Positions 1 to 8,234 are shown, counted from the stretch's first letter. The stretch is 49,999 nt of DNA from Nitrospina sp. (GCA_024648695.1 JACAVV010000012.1:1-49999); one strand, 5' to 3'. Numbers and translations: made by a program. The notes: generated from the sequence alone by a model not told the origin.

Positions 1-153
1 TAAATTCAGGGGTAAAACGGGACAACATATACCCGGCATAAATCGAATACAAAAATTTATTACCTACTTTTTCAATCTTAAATTCTAAATTCCTCTAATT
101 TCTCAATTTTTAGAGGTGCCCTTAATTATTTATAAAAAAAACTCTAATGAGCG

Positions 154-755
154 CTAGCTTAATCTTTGAGGGTGTCTAACAAAAATTGCTAAAGAAGATT
201 AATGATTTCTGGGATTTTCATTTTTTGGCAAAATACTTATATTAGAAGCATACAAGGATTGATGAAGCCATTGATTCAGGTAGCAAGAAAATTATTTTTA
301 AAAAGAATTTAAGGAATTTATCATGAATGTTTCAGGCCGAATTTCAGAAATGGGACCAACAGTTTGGGTTTATGTTCTTTTAGCCTTTTATACGATATAT
401 TTCTGGTAAAAAAAGTAAAACCCAGAGTTTTCGATAAAGGCTATAAAAGCAATCTGATGAAAAGGGTTTTGTCATCCCCTTTAGATTTCTACTTGATTCT
501 CCTAATTATGTAGAGTTGCCGTAAAGACAGCTAAAATCAAACCAGAAATACCAAGTCTTGACTCACTGCTACTGGAATTTTGAAGCCCTGAACACATTAA
601 AGGGTTTATTGAAAATCCCGCCTTTTTAAGATTAATCCTCCACCATTTCCTTCTGAGTATTCCCCTCACCCCTGAAATTTCATCCAAGCTTCTAAAATAA
701 ATGTTCGACCTTGTTATAGTGCTAACCCAAAAAAACAAGCTATTAGTCCCCTAAA
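154..755 (+). repeat. Tandem duplicated unit A
   Basis: First of two diverged direct copies (the second is 835-1403). They share CTTTGAGGG followed shortly by CTAACAAAAATTG, then GGGATTTTCATTT, a 28-codon ORF, a downstream block with GCCCTGAACAC and ATCCCGCCTT, and a closing GCTAACCCA...TATTAG stretch. The offset between copies is about 680 bp on the 5' side and about 645 bp at the 3' end, so the copies have gained or lost bases. Similarity is highest across the small ORF. Bases 1-153 before it hold no gene I recognise, only AT-rich sequence with a short CCTCTAA/TTAGAGG inverted repeat near base 95. Confidence 0.75.
323..409 (+). CDS. 28-aa single-span membrane microprotein, copy 1
   Basis: Short ORF starting ATG at 323 and ending TAA at 407-409. 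The N-terminal third is polar (begins MNVSGRISEMG) and the rest is one hydrophobic aromatic stretch (VWVYVLLAFYTIYFW) running to the C-terminus, long enough for one membrane span. AAGGAATTTATC precedes the ATG, giving an AAGGA ribosome site at about 7 nt. The main evidence that it is real is the paralogue at 1004-1090: the two peptides differ at only 5 of 28 positions, while flanking non-coding DNA is much more diverged. I do not recognise a family. Small accessory subunits of respiratory complexes look like this in size and topology, but nothing here assigns it to one. Confidence 0.65.
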   Translation: MNVSGRISEMGPTVWVYVLLAFYTIYFW

Positions 756-834
756 GCCCTTTCACAAAAACCTCATAAATCCTTGAAAATAAATCCTTTT
801 ATAAAACTGACTTGCGAACAAAGGGCTATTCAAC
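410..834 (+). other. Gene-free stretch downstream of microprotein 1
   Basis: No convincing gene. A 78-codon minus-strand frame (502-738) exists but is not conserved in the duplicate copy, where the matching frame is broken by a stop. The stretch contains the conserved non-coding block of unit A: GCCCTGAACAC at 585-595, ATCCCGCCTT at 615-624, and a GCTAACCCA motif near 721. Confidence 0.5.
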
Positions 835-1003
835 CTAGCTAAACCTTTGAGGGAGCCTAACAAAAATTGTTAGAGAAATTTAATGGTTTTTGGGATTTTC
901 ATTTGTTCCCAACTTGATTATATTGGAAGCATAAGAGAATTGATGAAGCGAGCAATTTAGTTAAAAAGAAATCCGCTAATAAAAAAATTACGAGGTATTT
1001 AAC

Positions 1004-1090
1004 ATGAATTTTTCAAGCCGTATTTCAGAAATAGGATTAACCGTTTGGGTTTATGTTCTTTTAGCTTTTTATACGATTTATTTCTGGTAA
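1004..1090 (+). CDS. 28-aa single-span membrane microprotein, copy 2
   Basis: Paralogue of the 323-409 ORF with identical length and the same hydrophobic C-terminal segment (VWVYVLLAFYTIYFW). The differences lie in the N-terminal half (begins MNFSSRISEIG). ATG at 1004 is preceded by ACGAGGTATTTAAC, an AGGAGG-like site at suitable distance. Many codon differences in the shared C-terminal segment are synonymous (for example GCC/GCT, ATA/ATT), which suggests selection on the peptide. A perfect 7-bp hairpin (CAACCTC CTT GAGGTTG, 1093-1109) follows the stop directly but has no U-run. Function unknown. Confidence 0.65.
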   Translation: MNFSSRISEIGLTVWVYVLLAFYTIYFW

Positions 1091-1247
1091 AACAACCTCC
1101 TTGAGGTTGCGATAAAGCCGATATAACACATTGAAGTAAATGGCTTTAATACCCCACCCTCAGTTTCTACCCCACTCTCCCAATAAACAGGGTTGGAATA
1201 GAAACAGTTAAACTTGGTTCACAACGACCGTAATTCTTGGTGCCCTG

Positions 1248-1266
1248 AACACTAAAAGTGTTTTTT
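1248..1266 (+). terminator. Weak hairpin with U-run in unit B
   Basis: AACACT, loop AAA, AGTGTT, with the T-run TTTTTT overlapping the 3' arm (1261-1266). It lies about 155 bp downstream of microprotein 2 inside the conserved non-coding block. The stem is short and AT-rich. The equivalent bases of unit A do not form it, so this is a tentative terminator. Confidence 0.3.
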
Positions 1267-1403
1267 AAAGATCCCGCCTTATTTGATATATATTCTCAAT
1301 AATTACATTCTGGATATTTCCCTCATCCCTTCCATCAAACAAAAAAAAGGTCAGCTCGAAAAGAGCTAACCCATAAAAAAATAAGGTATTAGAACCCGCT
1401 AAT

Positions 1404-1617
1404 GTCCATTAATAATAAACCAACATTAAACACTGATAAATTTAGCTTTGTGTGAAGGAATCTCACATCCGGAAAAAGCTTAAACCTTCTCCAGGTTTCC
1501 ATTTGTCATCGCCAATAAATTCTCCTAACGGGGAAGTTAATGGAAGCGAGAGGAGAAACAACGAGCAAACAGTTAGGGTTTTGACCACGTCAGCAATTCC
1601 CCCACCTGGGAAGGTGA
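1404..1617. other. Gene-free stretch before the tRNA
   Basis: Frames of 60-68 codons exist on both strands but overlap each other, lack homology I recognise and have no clear ribosome site. A 6-bp hairpin (AAACCT/AGGTTT, 1482-1498) followed on the minus strand by AAGCTTTTT could weakly terminate the tRNA transcript. Nothing else seen. Confidence 0.4.
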
Positions 1618-1690
1618 TGGGCCCACCAGGACTCGAACCTGGGACCATCCGGTTATGAGCCGGAGGCTCTACCAGCTGAGCTATAGGCCC
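1618..1690 (-). tRNA. tRNA with CAU anticodon (Met, or Ile2 read by lysidine)
   Basis: On the minus strand the 73 bases fold as a full cloverleaf: acceptor GGGCCTA/TGGGCCC, D-stem GCTC/GAGC, anticodon stem TCCGG/CCGGA with loop CTCATAA, T-stem CCAGG/CCTGG with loop TTCGAGT, discriminator A. The anticodon is CAU. The acceptor starts with a G1-C72 pair, so this is not a typical initiator tRNA. It is either elongator tRNA-Met or the tRNA-Ile whose CAU is modified to lysidine; the sequence alone does not settle which. CCA is not encoded. It begins 5 bp after the rpoD stop, so it is probably cut from the rpoD transcript. Confidence 0.93.
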
Positions 1691-1695
1691 TTTTT

Positions 1696-3474
1696 TTATC
1701 CCTCAATAAAACTTCGTAATTTTTTACTTCTACTTGGGTGGCGCAGTTTGCGAAGCGCTTTCGCCTCAATCTGCCTGATGCGTTCTCGTGTAACCGCAAA
1801 GTCCTGGCCCACTTCTTCCAATGTGTGCTCGGAATCCAGCCCAATACCAAAACGTTTGCGCAAAACTTTCTCTTCTCTGGACGCAAGAGTGCCAAGGACC
1901 TTTAAGGTTTGGTCTTTGAGATTTTTCTTGACCACAGCATCGATCGGAGACATGATTTTTTTATCTTCAATAAAGTCACCAAGGTGACTGTTTTCTTCTT
2001 CACCAATCGGTGTCTCCAGAGAAATGGGTTCTTTTGCAATTTTCAGGACCTTTCTCACCTTATCCACTGGCAAACTCATCTTTTCGGCGATTTCTTCCGG
2101 GGTGGGTTCACGTCCCAGTTCCTGCACCAAATGGCGCGAGACCCGAATGAGCTTGTTGATCGTTTCAATCATGTGCACGGGAATACGAATGGTTCGTGCT
2201 TGATCCGCAATCGCGCGGGTTATGGCCTGGCGTATCCACCATGTGGCGTACGTACTAAATTTGTAACCGCGCCGGTATTCGAATTTGTCCACGGCTTTCA
2301 TAAGACCGATATTGCCTTCCTGAATCAAATCCAGAAACTGCAATCCCCGGTTGGTGTATTTTTTCGCAATACTGACCACCAGGCGAAGATTGGCTTCTGC
2401 CAGTTCCCGCTTGGCCGTTTTGTCTTTAACCCTCCCGCGGGCAATAGCACGAACGGTGGACAGGAGTGAATCTTTGCTAGCCCCGGTTTCTTTCTCAATT
2501 TTTTTAATTCTTCTTCTCCCAGCTTGAACAGACTTTAAATGTTGCTCGTACTGGACTTTGGTGACGACTTTATTGCTGGTCGGGATTTTTACACTTTTTT
2601 GCTTGACCCAGTTTTTGGCTAATTTTTTAATATCCGCCAAACTCATTTTGAGTTCCTTTTCGAGCATGCGTTCCTGCTTGCCCGCTTCACGGATTTCCGC
2701 CGCCACCTCGTAAATGTTTTCAATGATTCCGTCCATCACTTCCATGCTGAAATTAATGTCACACAAGCTGTCTTCCACCGCTTTTTGCTGTTTCGTCTGG
2801 TCTTTCGTGAGGCGGGTTTGCATTTTTTCAGACAAATTTGATGCGGAAAGTCTTTTTTCAAGGTTGACCAGTTTTTTAGTCTGGTTCCTGAAATTCTGAA
2901 TGGCTTTCAGGACCCGCTTGGATTCGGTTTTTTCAGATTGTTCTTTTTTCTCATCCATTTCGGCTGTGGTGATGTAGTCAAAAACAGAACTTTCATTCCC
3001 TTTAATTTGTTCACCTATGTTTTCGATTTCCTGCAATGTGACGCAACAATTTGCTACAGCGGACAAAACTTCGTTCTGGCCATCCTCGATACGTTTAGCG
3101 ATTTCAACTTCGCCTTCCCGGGTGAGCAGGGAAATTGTTCCCATTTCTCTTAAATACATGCGAACAGGGTCGTCGATGGATATATTGTCCGCTTTGGGTA
3201 CAGCTAATTCTTCATCCTCACTACTGGAAGAATCATCTTTATCGTCACCCTCAATCCGGTTAATCGCAAGCTTTTCCCCTTTCATGGCGGTATCGACGAT
3301 ATCAATTTCGTTTTCCCCGAATAGATGCATCAGGTCGTCAATCTGCTCAGGGGCCACCACATCGGAAGGCAACACATCGTTAACTTCTTCATACGTCAGA
3401 TACCCTTTTTCCTTACCCAGCGAAATAAGTTGATTTATTTCTGTTACATCTACGGACTTTTCTTGCATGAGCAA
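1696..3474 (-). CDS. rpoD: RNA polymerase primary sigma factor (sigma-70)
   Basis: Housekeeping sigma factor that directs RNA polymerase to -10/-35 promoters. All group-1 regions are present in order: region 1.1 (about 1-80), region 1.2 ([12 protein letters not shown], about 97-110), an acidic/coiled non-conserved insert, region 2 with [31 protein letters not shown] and the -10-recognition helix [10 protein letters not shown], region 3, and region 4.2 with the helix-turn-helix [20 protein letters not shown] at the C-terminus. Length (592 aa) is normal. The frame opens with TTG at 3474, 5 nt after AGGAG; an in-frame ATG lies two codons later (3468) at a less ideal distance, so TTG may be the true start. 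Last protein gene of the yqeY-dnaG-rpoD operon, 41 bp after dnaG. Confidence 0.97.
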   Translation of the reverse strand: MLMQEKSVDVTEINQLISLGKEKGYLTYEEVNDVLPSDVVAPEQIDDLMHLFGENEIDIVDTAMKGEKLAINRIEGDDKDDSSSSEDEELAVPKADNISIDDPVRMYLREMGTISLLTREGEVEIAKRIEDGQNEVLSAVANCCVTLQEIENIGEQIKGNESSVFDYITTAEMDEKKEQSEKTESKRVLKAIQNFRNQTKKLVNLEKRLSASNLSEKMQTRLTKDQTKQQKAVEDSLCDINFSMEVMDGIIENIYEVAAEIREAGKQERMLEKELKMSLADIKKLAKNWVKQKSVKIPTSNKVVTKVQYEQHLKSVQAGRRRIKKIEKETGASKDSLLSTVRAIARGRVKDKTAKRELAEANLRLVVSIAKKYTNRGLQFLDLIQEGNIGLMKAVDKFEYRRGYKFSTYATWWIRQAITRAIADQARTIRIPVHMIETINKLIRVSRHLVQELGREPTPEEIAEKMSLPVDKVRKVLKIAKEPISLETPIGEEENSHLGDFIEDKKIMSPIDAVVKKNLKDQTLKVLGTLASREEKVLRKRFGIGLDSEHTLEEVGQDFAVTRERIRQIEAKALRKLRHPSRSKKLRSFIEG

Positions 3475-3515
3475 TGTATCTCCTGGCAGTACTTAAAGGA
3501 TGGGTAACCCCATCC

Positions 3516-5312
3516 TCAACTTTGATTATACGATGATTGTAATTCTCGAACCTTTGTATGCAATTCCCTTGTTCGACCAGCCATTCCGGCTTTTTGGGCT
3601 TTTAATAATTCCTGTTTCAGGGTGTTGATTTCCTGTTCTCCGTTTCTGCGCCTGATCCTGCGTATGCAATCTTTAAAGGCAAATTCCGGATTGTCAAATC
3701 CAATAGGAGACAATCCGATCCGGGTCAAGGTGTCACGGACTTCCATCGCATCGGTGAGATCCACCAATTTGTCTATAGAAACAGAACCTTGAGCCGAGAT
3801 TTCCTTCAGAATTAAACCATATGTATCTTTTAATACCGGATTTTTAAATTCTTCAGGTTCCACCCTGTCTCCAGTTCCGGCCAATTCACTATGCGCAATT
3901 AATAAATTGAGCAGATAAAACTCTGGATCGTCGGAACTTACTGAAACTTCCAATCTATTCTCAGCTACCGAACTTTTTTGCTTGATAGCAGATTTTACTT
4001 CTTTAAGAAGAGAATCCGATTCCACATTGGCCTGTTCTGCCAAATAGCGAATAAACTCACTTCTCTCAATCTGGTTTTCAATTTTGGCAAGGTAGGGAAC
4101 CACCCTGTTGATGATCTCGATTTTTCCCTGAATCGATTCCGTACTTCCTTGTTGGATCAATTTTTTGATAAAATATTCCATAAAAGGAACCGCTTGCTGA
4201 ATCCCTCTGGAAAACACCTCGGATCCTTGCGCCTGAATATACGAATCGGGGTCCTGCCCTTCGGGTAATGCCAGCACGAAAACCTTGAATCCCTGGTCGT
4301 TTAGAACTTCATACGCCCGGTCGATAGCATTTTGGCCAGCCTTGTCGGAATCGAACACCAGCACGGCGTTACGTGTGAAATTTCTCAACAAAGCGGCATG
4401 TTGGGGTGTAAACGCTGTTCCCGAAGTCGCTACAATGTTGCATATTCCATTCTGAAACGCCTGGATTTGATCGAAATAGCCTTCAACCAGTATCACCCGG
4501 TCGTTTTTTCGAATGGCTTCTTTGGCCGCATTCAGCCCGAATAAATGGTCCCTTTTTTTATAAACCGGCGTTTCGGGGGAATTGAGATATTTAGGCTGAC
4601 CTTCAAACAGGATTCTTCCAGCAAAGCCAATCACATTGCCTGAAGTATCGTGCAAAGGAATCATCAATCTTCCACGAAAGCGGTCGAAAAAATTGAGTTT
4701 TTCCGGTGGTTCTCCTTTTTGTACAATCAGTCCCGCTTTTACCAGTTGGGGCACAGAACATTCGGTTTTCTTTTGCAAATAATTTAATAAATCCTTCCAG
4801 TCCGGAGAAGACCATCCCAATTGAAACCGGGTCATGGTTTCTTCTCGAAGTCCCCTTTTGCCAACTATATAATCTTTGGCCGCCTTTCCACCCTCCGATT
4901 CGATAAGCAGGGATCTGAAATATTCCACCGCCAGTTTATTAAGCGAGAGCAGTTTTTCCCTTTCGCTAGCGGCTTGCTGGCTGACGGGGCTTTGATTTGA
5001 ACCGGGAATGGCGACTCCAAATTTTTCGGCCAGGGTTTTGACCGCTTCGACAAAGGAAAGCTTTTCACTTTCCATCAAAAACTTAAAAACATTTCCTCCG
5101 GAAGAACAACCAAAACAAAAATAAATCTGCTTATCCGGGCTCACCGAAAAGGAAGGGGTCTTTTCGGAATGAAAAGGGCACAACCCCACCAGGTTTTTCC
5201 CTGTTTTTTTGAGAGTCACCGTTTCGGAAATGACTTCGACAATATCGGCCCTGGATCGAATATCGTTTATGATCTGTTCAGGGATGAGATGATTCAAAAC
5301 GGCCCTTTTCAA
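3516..5312 (-). CDS. dnaG: DNA primase
   Basis: Makes the RNA primers for chromosome replication and acts with the DnaB helicase. The N-terminal CHC2 zinc site is complete (C45, H48, C66, C69 in the long form). The catalytic core follows, with a TOPRIM segment containing ILVEGYFDQI and LVFDSDKAGQNA (about 270-330), then a C-terminal helicase-interaction region. Length 598 aa is normal. The longest frame starts with TTG at 5312 and has no good ribosome site. A second in-frame TTG at 5297 sits 5 nt after AAGGG and is the more likely start, giving 593 aa. Lies between yqeY (74 bp upstream) and rpoD; the rpsU gene common at the head of this operon is missing. Confidence 0.97.
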   Translation of the reverse strand: MKRAVLNHLIPEQIINDIRSRADIVEVISETVTLKKTGKNLVGLCPFHSEKTPSFSVSPDKQIYFCFGCSSGGNVFKFLMESEKLSFVEAVKTLAEKFGVAIPGSNQSPVSQQAASEREKLLSLNKLAVEYFRSLLIESEGGKAAKDYIVGKRGLREETMTRFQLGWSSPDWKDLLNYLQKKTECSVPQLVKAGLIVQKGEPPEKLNFFDRFRGRLMIPLHDTSGNVIGFAGRILFEGQPKYLNSPETPVYKKRDHLFGLNAAKEAIRKNDRVILVEGYFDQIQAFQNGICNIVATSGTAFTPQHAALLRNFTRNAVLVFDSDKAGQNAIDRAYEVLNDQGFKVFVLALPEGQDPDSYIQAQGSEVFSRGIQQAVPFMEYFIKKLIQQGSTESIQGKIEIINRVVPYLAKIENQIERSEFIRYLAEQANVESDSLLKEVKSAIKQKSSVAENRLEVSVSSDDPEFYLLNLLIAHSELAGTGDRVEPEEFKNPVLKDTYGLILKEISAQGSVSIDKLVDLTDAMEVRDTLTRIGLSPIGFDNPEFAFKDCIRRIRRRNGEQEINTLKQELLKAQKAGMAGRTRELHTKVRELQSSYNQS

Positions 5313-5386
5313 AGCGGATGGTGTGAGAAGTTATTTACATTATCGTTTCGGAACAATTCTTCCAAAAATGAGACTTATAATTTCAT

Positions 5387-5836
5387 CTAGGACCCTTTTA
5401 AAAGTTCTGAAACAATTCTCTTGATGGCATTTCCGTCAGCGCGCCCCTTAAATTCAGGAACCACAGTTTTCATTACCTTTCCCATATCTTTGGGGCCTTC
5501 CGCCTGTAGCTCTGAAATCACCTCTTTAATACGGGACGCCAAAGCCTCTTCAGAAACCTGTTCCGGAAGATAGGCTTTTAAAATCTCCAATTCACTACTT
5601 TCTTTTTCCTTAAGATCTTCCCGCCCTCCTTTTTCATAAAGGGCAATGGCTTCTTTTCTCTTTTTGATTTGGGTCGTAAAAAGAGACAGGATATCTTCGT
5701 CAGAAAGTTCTATCTTACGGTCTATTTCTTTATTTTTAATTTCTGAGTTGATTAAGCGAAGGGTGTTGAGTCTGGTGGAATCTTTACTTTTCATAGCTTC
5801 TTTTATATCGTTAAGAAGCTGTTGTTTTAAACTCAT
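5387..5836 (-). CDS. yqeY: YqeY / GatB-domain protein
   Basis: 149-aa protein of the YqeY family, related to the tail domain of the GatB amidotransferase subunit. Starts MSLKQQLLNDIKEAMKSKD and contains the family segments LRLINSEIKNKEID, the mid-protein LEILKAYLPEQ, and GPKDMGKVMK with FKGRADG near the C-terminus. Its cellular role is not settled; a tRNA-related function is inferred from the GatB relationship. It is the first gene of the operon with dnaG and rpoD, directly behind a consensus promoter whose predicted start lies about 20 bp upstream of the ATG. Confidence 0.92.
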   Translation of the reverse strand: MSLKQQLLNDIKEAMKSKDSTRLNTLRLINSEIKNKEIDRKIELSDEDILSLFTTQIKKRKEAIALYEKGGREDLKEKESSELEILKAYLPEQVSEEALASRIKEVISELQAEGPKDMGKVMKTVVPEFKGRADGNAIKRIVSELLKGS

Positions 5837-5862
5837 AGATATACTTTCACCACAAATATCGG

Positions 5863-5891
5863 AATATATATACTTCTCGCAATTTTGTCAA
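5863..5891 (-). promoter_or_regulatory. Sigma-70 promoter of yqeY-dnaG-rpoD-tRNA
   Basis: On the minus strand TTGACA (5886-5891) is followed after exactly 17 nt by TATATT (5863-5868). Transcription should start near 5856, giving a leader of about 20 nt before yqeY. This is the closest match to consensus in front of the macromolecular synthesis genes. Confidence 0.8.
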
Positions 5892-6156
5892 TACTGCCAG
5901 GAAAGTTTGACTGATTATTTGAAGAATTTTTAATTTTCATTGATTATCCGCCTGATTTTGCAGAATAAAGTCGCAATAACAGCACTAAAATAACCAAGCC
6001 CAAACAACTTGCCAGAGGCTAAATACGCCATTTAGAGTCAGAGCTTTAATAAAGTTCTTATATCAATCCATTAGATGAAAATTTAAGGCATTTGATTTAT
6101 TTTTAGAAGTTTTTCCAATTTTAATAAATCAAAAAGAATGTCGGAGGTTTTTTTGT
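5892..6156. other. Gene-free spacer
   Basis: AT-rich spacer between the yqeY promoter and the terminator of the 6210-6554 gene. No ORF with a ribosome site and no RNA gene seen. Confidence 0.5.
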
Positions 6157-6194
6157 AAAAAAAAAACTCCGGGGAGGATAGCCTCCCCGGAGTT
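6157..6194 (-). terminator. Strong intrinsic terminator of the 6210 gene
   Basis: Perfect 13-bp stem AACTCCGGGGAGG (6165-6177) / CCTCCCCGGAGTT (6182-6194) with a 4-nt loop, followed on the minus strand by an uninterrupted U-run (the A-run at 6157-6166). It sits 16 bp after the stop of the 6210-6554 gene. Confidence 0.93.
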
Positions 6195-6209
6195 ATAGAA
6201 ACGATAATC

Positions 6210-6554
6210 TTATTTACCACATTTTACTTTAACTTTGGTTGCACCAGGAGTGATATTGGTAATAGTTGCTTCAGCAACACCAAGTCCACTACCTGAAGCT
6301 ACGAGACGCTCTTCTTTAGGAAAGTCAAATTTAACTGCATGACCAAAACCGGTTTGAAGGTTATAACGTCTTACTTCCTGAGCATAGGCTACTTCAACAG
6401 TAGTAACAGCGCCAGGACTCTTATTGATCAGGGAAAAATCTCCTGCGCATTTGGTGGACTGACCAGTCTTCAGCATAGTTGCTTCAACGGATGTAATGGC
6501 AAACAAACCAAACATCGCGATGACACCCAAGGCCAAAATAATGTTTCTTCTCAT
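6210..6554 (-). CDS. Small exported protein of unknown function
   Basis: 114 aa. A typical Sec signal peptide opens the protein (MRRNIILALGVIAMFGLFAI, cleavage probably after VEA near residue 26). The mature part is about 88 aa, predicted mostly beta, with only two cysteines: one near its start (TKCAGDF) and one near its end (KVKCGK), which could form a disulfide once exported. The ribosome site is excellent (AAGGAGGAG, 6 nt before ATG). It is monocistronic, with its own -10 element and one of the strongest terminators in the window, which suggests high expression. I recognise no family; periplasmic or surface location is inferred from the signal peptide. Confidence 0.85.
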   Translation of the reverse strand: MRRNIILALGVIAMFGLFAITSVEATMLKTGQSTKCAGDFSLINKSPGAVTTVEVAYAQEVRRYNLQTGFGHAVKFDFPKEERLVASGSGLGVAEATITNITPGATKVKVKCGK

Positions 6555-6611
6555 TGCATCTCCTCCTTGTAATGGGATGGTAATTAAAAATTAATATTTA
6601 ATTTTTGCTAA

Positions 6612-6648
6612 ATTATAAACCAAATTTCAAAGTTCTTATTCCAGAACT
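6612..6648 (-). promoter_or_regulatory. -10 element and possible operator upstream of the 6210 gene
   Basis: On the minus strand a perfect TATAAT lies at 6612-6617, about 58 bp before the ATG. No good -35 hexamer is present. Where it should be lies an 18-bp inverted repeat, AGTTCT-N6-AGAACT (6631-6648). An inverted repeat replacing the -35 box suggests an activator- or repressor-dependent promoter; this is inference. Confidence 0.4.
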
Positions 6649-7015
6649 ATAAAGAAACCACCTTTCAGTGTTTTCGAAAAATCAAACCAAAAGATAATAT
6701 AAATAACAAGAAATCAAAATTTTGCAACAAAAATCGTCGCACCTTTCCTGTGCGATTAACAACTTTACCTCTACTTGGCCTCTCTGTCAAGCGGCGAAAA
6801 CGATTGTTTTTGTACAAATTCCGATTTTCTCAGTACCAACTAATAACCTTTCCTTGTAAATTTAATGACCCTAAGTGTTTTTCTGACCACAATGGTCCGT
6901 TTCCGCAGAAAAAATATTGAACTATTTCTATAGACTCTAATTTCCCAAACCCAAAATCCTGCTCAAAATGTAAATATGGCACCTTTTACTGAAAACGTCA
7001 ATAATTGAGCTCCAA
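6649..7015. other. Gene-free AT-rich stretch
   Basis: No ORF with a plausible ribosome site, no tRNA and no strong hairpin. Contains the region upstream of the 6210 gene promoter and downstream of the 7016-8203 gene. Confidence 0.5.
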
Positions 7016-8203
7016 CTAATAAATCAAATAATCCTGACGCTTTTGTTTGAACAAATCCAGTTCCTCCTGCCACTCTTCATCCAATTCATTTCGAAAAAGA
7101 TCCCGGTTGATCCAGTTTTCGCGAAACCATGTATTTCCATAGAGCAAATCGATTGCCAACCGGTCACTGACGAATTCATAGGGTTCCGTACGCCATTCGA
7201 AATGTTCAGGGTACATTCGGGCAATGGTATGGATTACAGCCAGTCCGGTCCAAACAGGCTGAAAGGTTGAACGGTCAGTTACATGAAGCTGAATTCCACC
7301 ACATACCTTTTGAGCCCATTTCTGGAAAGTGGGTTTAAAAAAGTGGGGGCGAACAATAACGCCGGGTAGTTCTATGATATCCAATGCGTCTTTAAGTTTA
7401 AAGGGATCAATATAGGGAGCCCCCACCTGTTCAAATGGAAGTGTGGTACCGCGGCCTTCAGACAAGTGTGTCCCTTCCACAATACACATTCCGGGGTACA
7501 CGCAGGCAGTTTCCACCCTGGGCATGTTCGGAGAAGGCGCGACCCAAATCAAGCCGGTATCCTCGAACCACATGTTTCGATCCCAGTTTTCAACGGGAAT
7601 AAGGGTCAATTTGCAATCCAATCCAAATTGGTCCTGGAACATCAAGGCAAGTTCGCCTGCCGTCATTCCATGTCTGTTGGGTAAAGGGTATTGACCCACA
7701 AAAGAACGCCAGGGATCGCTCACCAGATTGCCTTCCACCTGAATTCCATTTATGGGATTGGGCCGATCACAAACCACCATCTCGACTCCTGTTTCTCCAC
7801 AAATTTTCATGCAATTGGCCATGGTGTAGATAAAGGTGTAGTACCGCGCCCCTACATCCTGAATATCAAAAATCAGGCAGTCCAGATCTTCCAACAGCTG
7901 ATTGGCCGGCAGGAGGGTGTTTTCGTGATCCCCGTAAAGGCTGATTATTTCCAGGCCGCTCAAGGGATCTTTTGTGTTTTGCACGTGGATCATATCCTGA
8001 TCGACACCATACAAACCGTGCTCGGGACCAAACAGTTTTGCCAGTTCGAAATCCGGGTGGCGCAAAAAATGGTAAATGGAATGTCTGCCATCCCGGGCGA
8101 GACTGGTGTGGTTGACCACCAAACCGATTCTTTTACCTTTTATGTAGCGGGAAGGCTTGGAGAGTAGGTTATCGAGTCCGGTGACACAGGAAGGCATAGG
8201 CAA
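7016..8203 (-). CDS. namZ: DUF1343 protein, NamZ-like exo-beta-N-acetylmuramidase
   Basis: 395-aa member of DUF1343, the family whose Bacillus subtilis member NamZ (YbbC) removes N-acetylmuramic acid from peptidoglycan fragments. Characteristic stretches: KRIGLVVNHTS, LFGPEHGLYG, DIQDVGARYYTF, VVCDRPNPI, PNRHGMTAGELALMF, WVAPSPNMP and SEGRGTTLPFEQVGAPYI. No signal peptide is visible, unlike exported members, so it may act on muropeptides in the cytoplasm. The frame opens with TTG at 8203; ATG at 8197 is equally possible, and neither has a clear ribosome site. It begins 31 bp after the glgC stop and is probably co-transcribed. Enzymatic activity is inferred from the family. Confidence 0.88.
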   Translation of the reverse strand: MPMPSCVTGLDNLLSKPSRYIKGKRIGLVVNHTSLARDGRHSIYHFLRHPDFELAKLFGPEHGLYGVDQDMIHVQNTKDPLSGLEIISLYGDHENTLLPANQLLEDLDCLIFDIQDVGARYYTFIYTMANCMKICGETGVEMVVCDRPNPINGIQVEGNLVSDPWRSFVGQYPLPNRHGMTAGELALMFQDQFGLDCKLTLIPVENWDRNMWFEDTGLIWVAPSPNMPRVETACVYPGMCIVEGTHLSEGRGTTLPFEQVGAPYIDPFKLKDALDIIELPGVIVRPHFFKPTFQKWAQKVCGGIQLHVTDRSTFQPVWTGLAVIHTIARMYPEHFEWRTEPYEFVSDRLAIDLLYGNTWFRENWINRDLFRNELDEEWQEELDLFKQKRQDYLIY

Positions 8204-8234
8204 ATCGGAGCAATCTAGTGCAATCAGATTGGAA

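Larger units (their letters stand above)
835..1403 (+). repeat. Tandem duplicated unit B
   Basis: Second copy of the unit described at 154-755, with the same order of elements: CTTTGAGGG, CTAACAAAAATTG, GGGATTTTCATTT, 28-codon ORF, GCCCTGAACAC at 1242-1252, ATCCCGCCTT at 1271-1280, and GCTAACCCA near 1365. It is on the same strand and starts about 80 bp after unit A ends, which points to an old local duplication rather than insertion of a mobile element. No terminal inverted repeats or transposase were seen. Confidence 0.75.

Noticed and set aside
502-738. 78-codon minus-strand frame in unit A
   Set aside because: The matching frame in the duplicate unit B is stopped early, and only DNA-level similarity is shared; no ribosome site.
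154-1403. Duplicated region as an insertion sequence or MITE
   Set aside because: No terminal inverted repeats, target-site duplications or transposase; the copies are direct and adjacent, fitting local duplication.
1482-1498. AAACCT/AGGTTT hairpin as terminator of the rpoD-tRNA transcript
   Set aside because: The stem is only 6 bp and AT-rich, and it lies 120 bp past the tRNA; too weak to call as a feature.
1452-1658. Frames on both strands upstream of and across the tRNA
   Set aside because: They overlap the tRNA gene and each other and have no recognisable homology.
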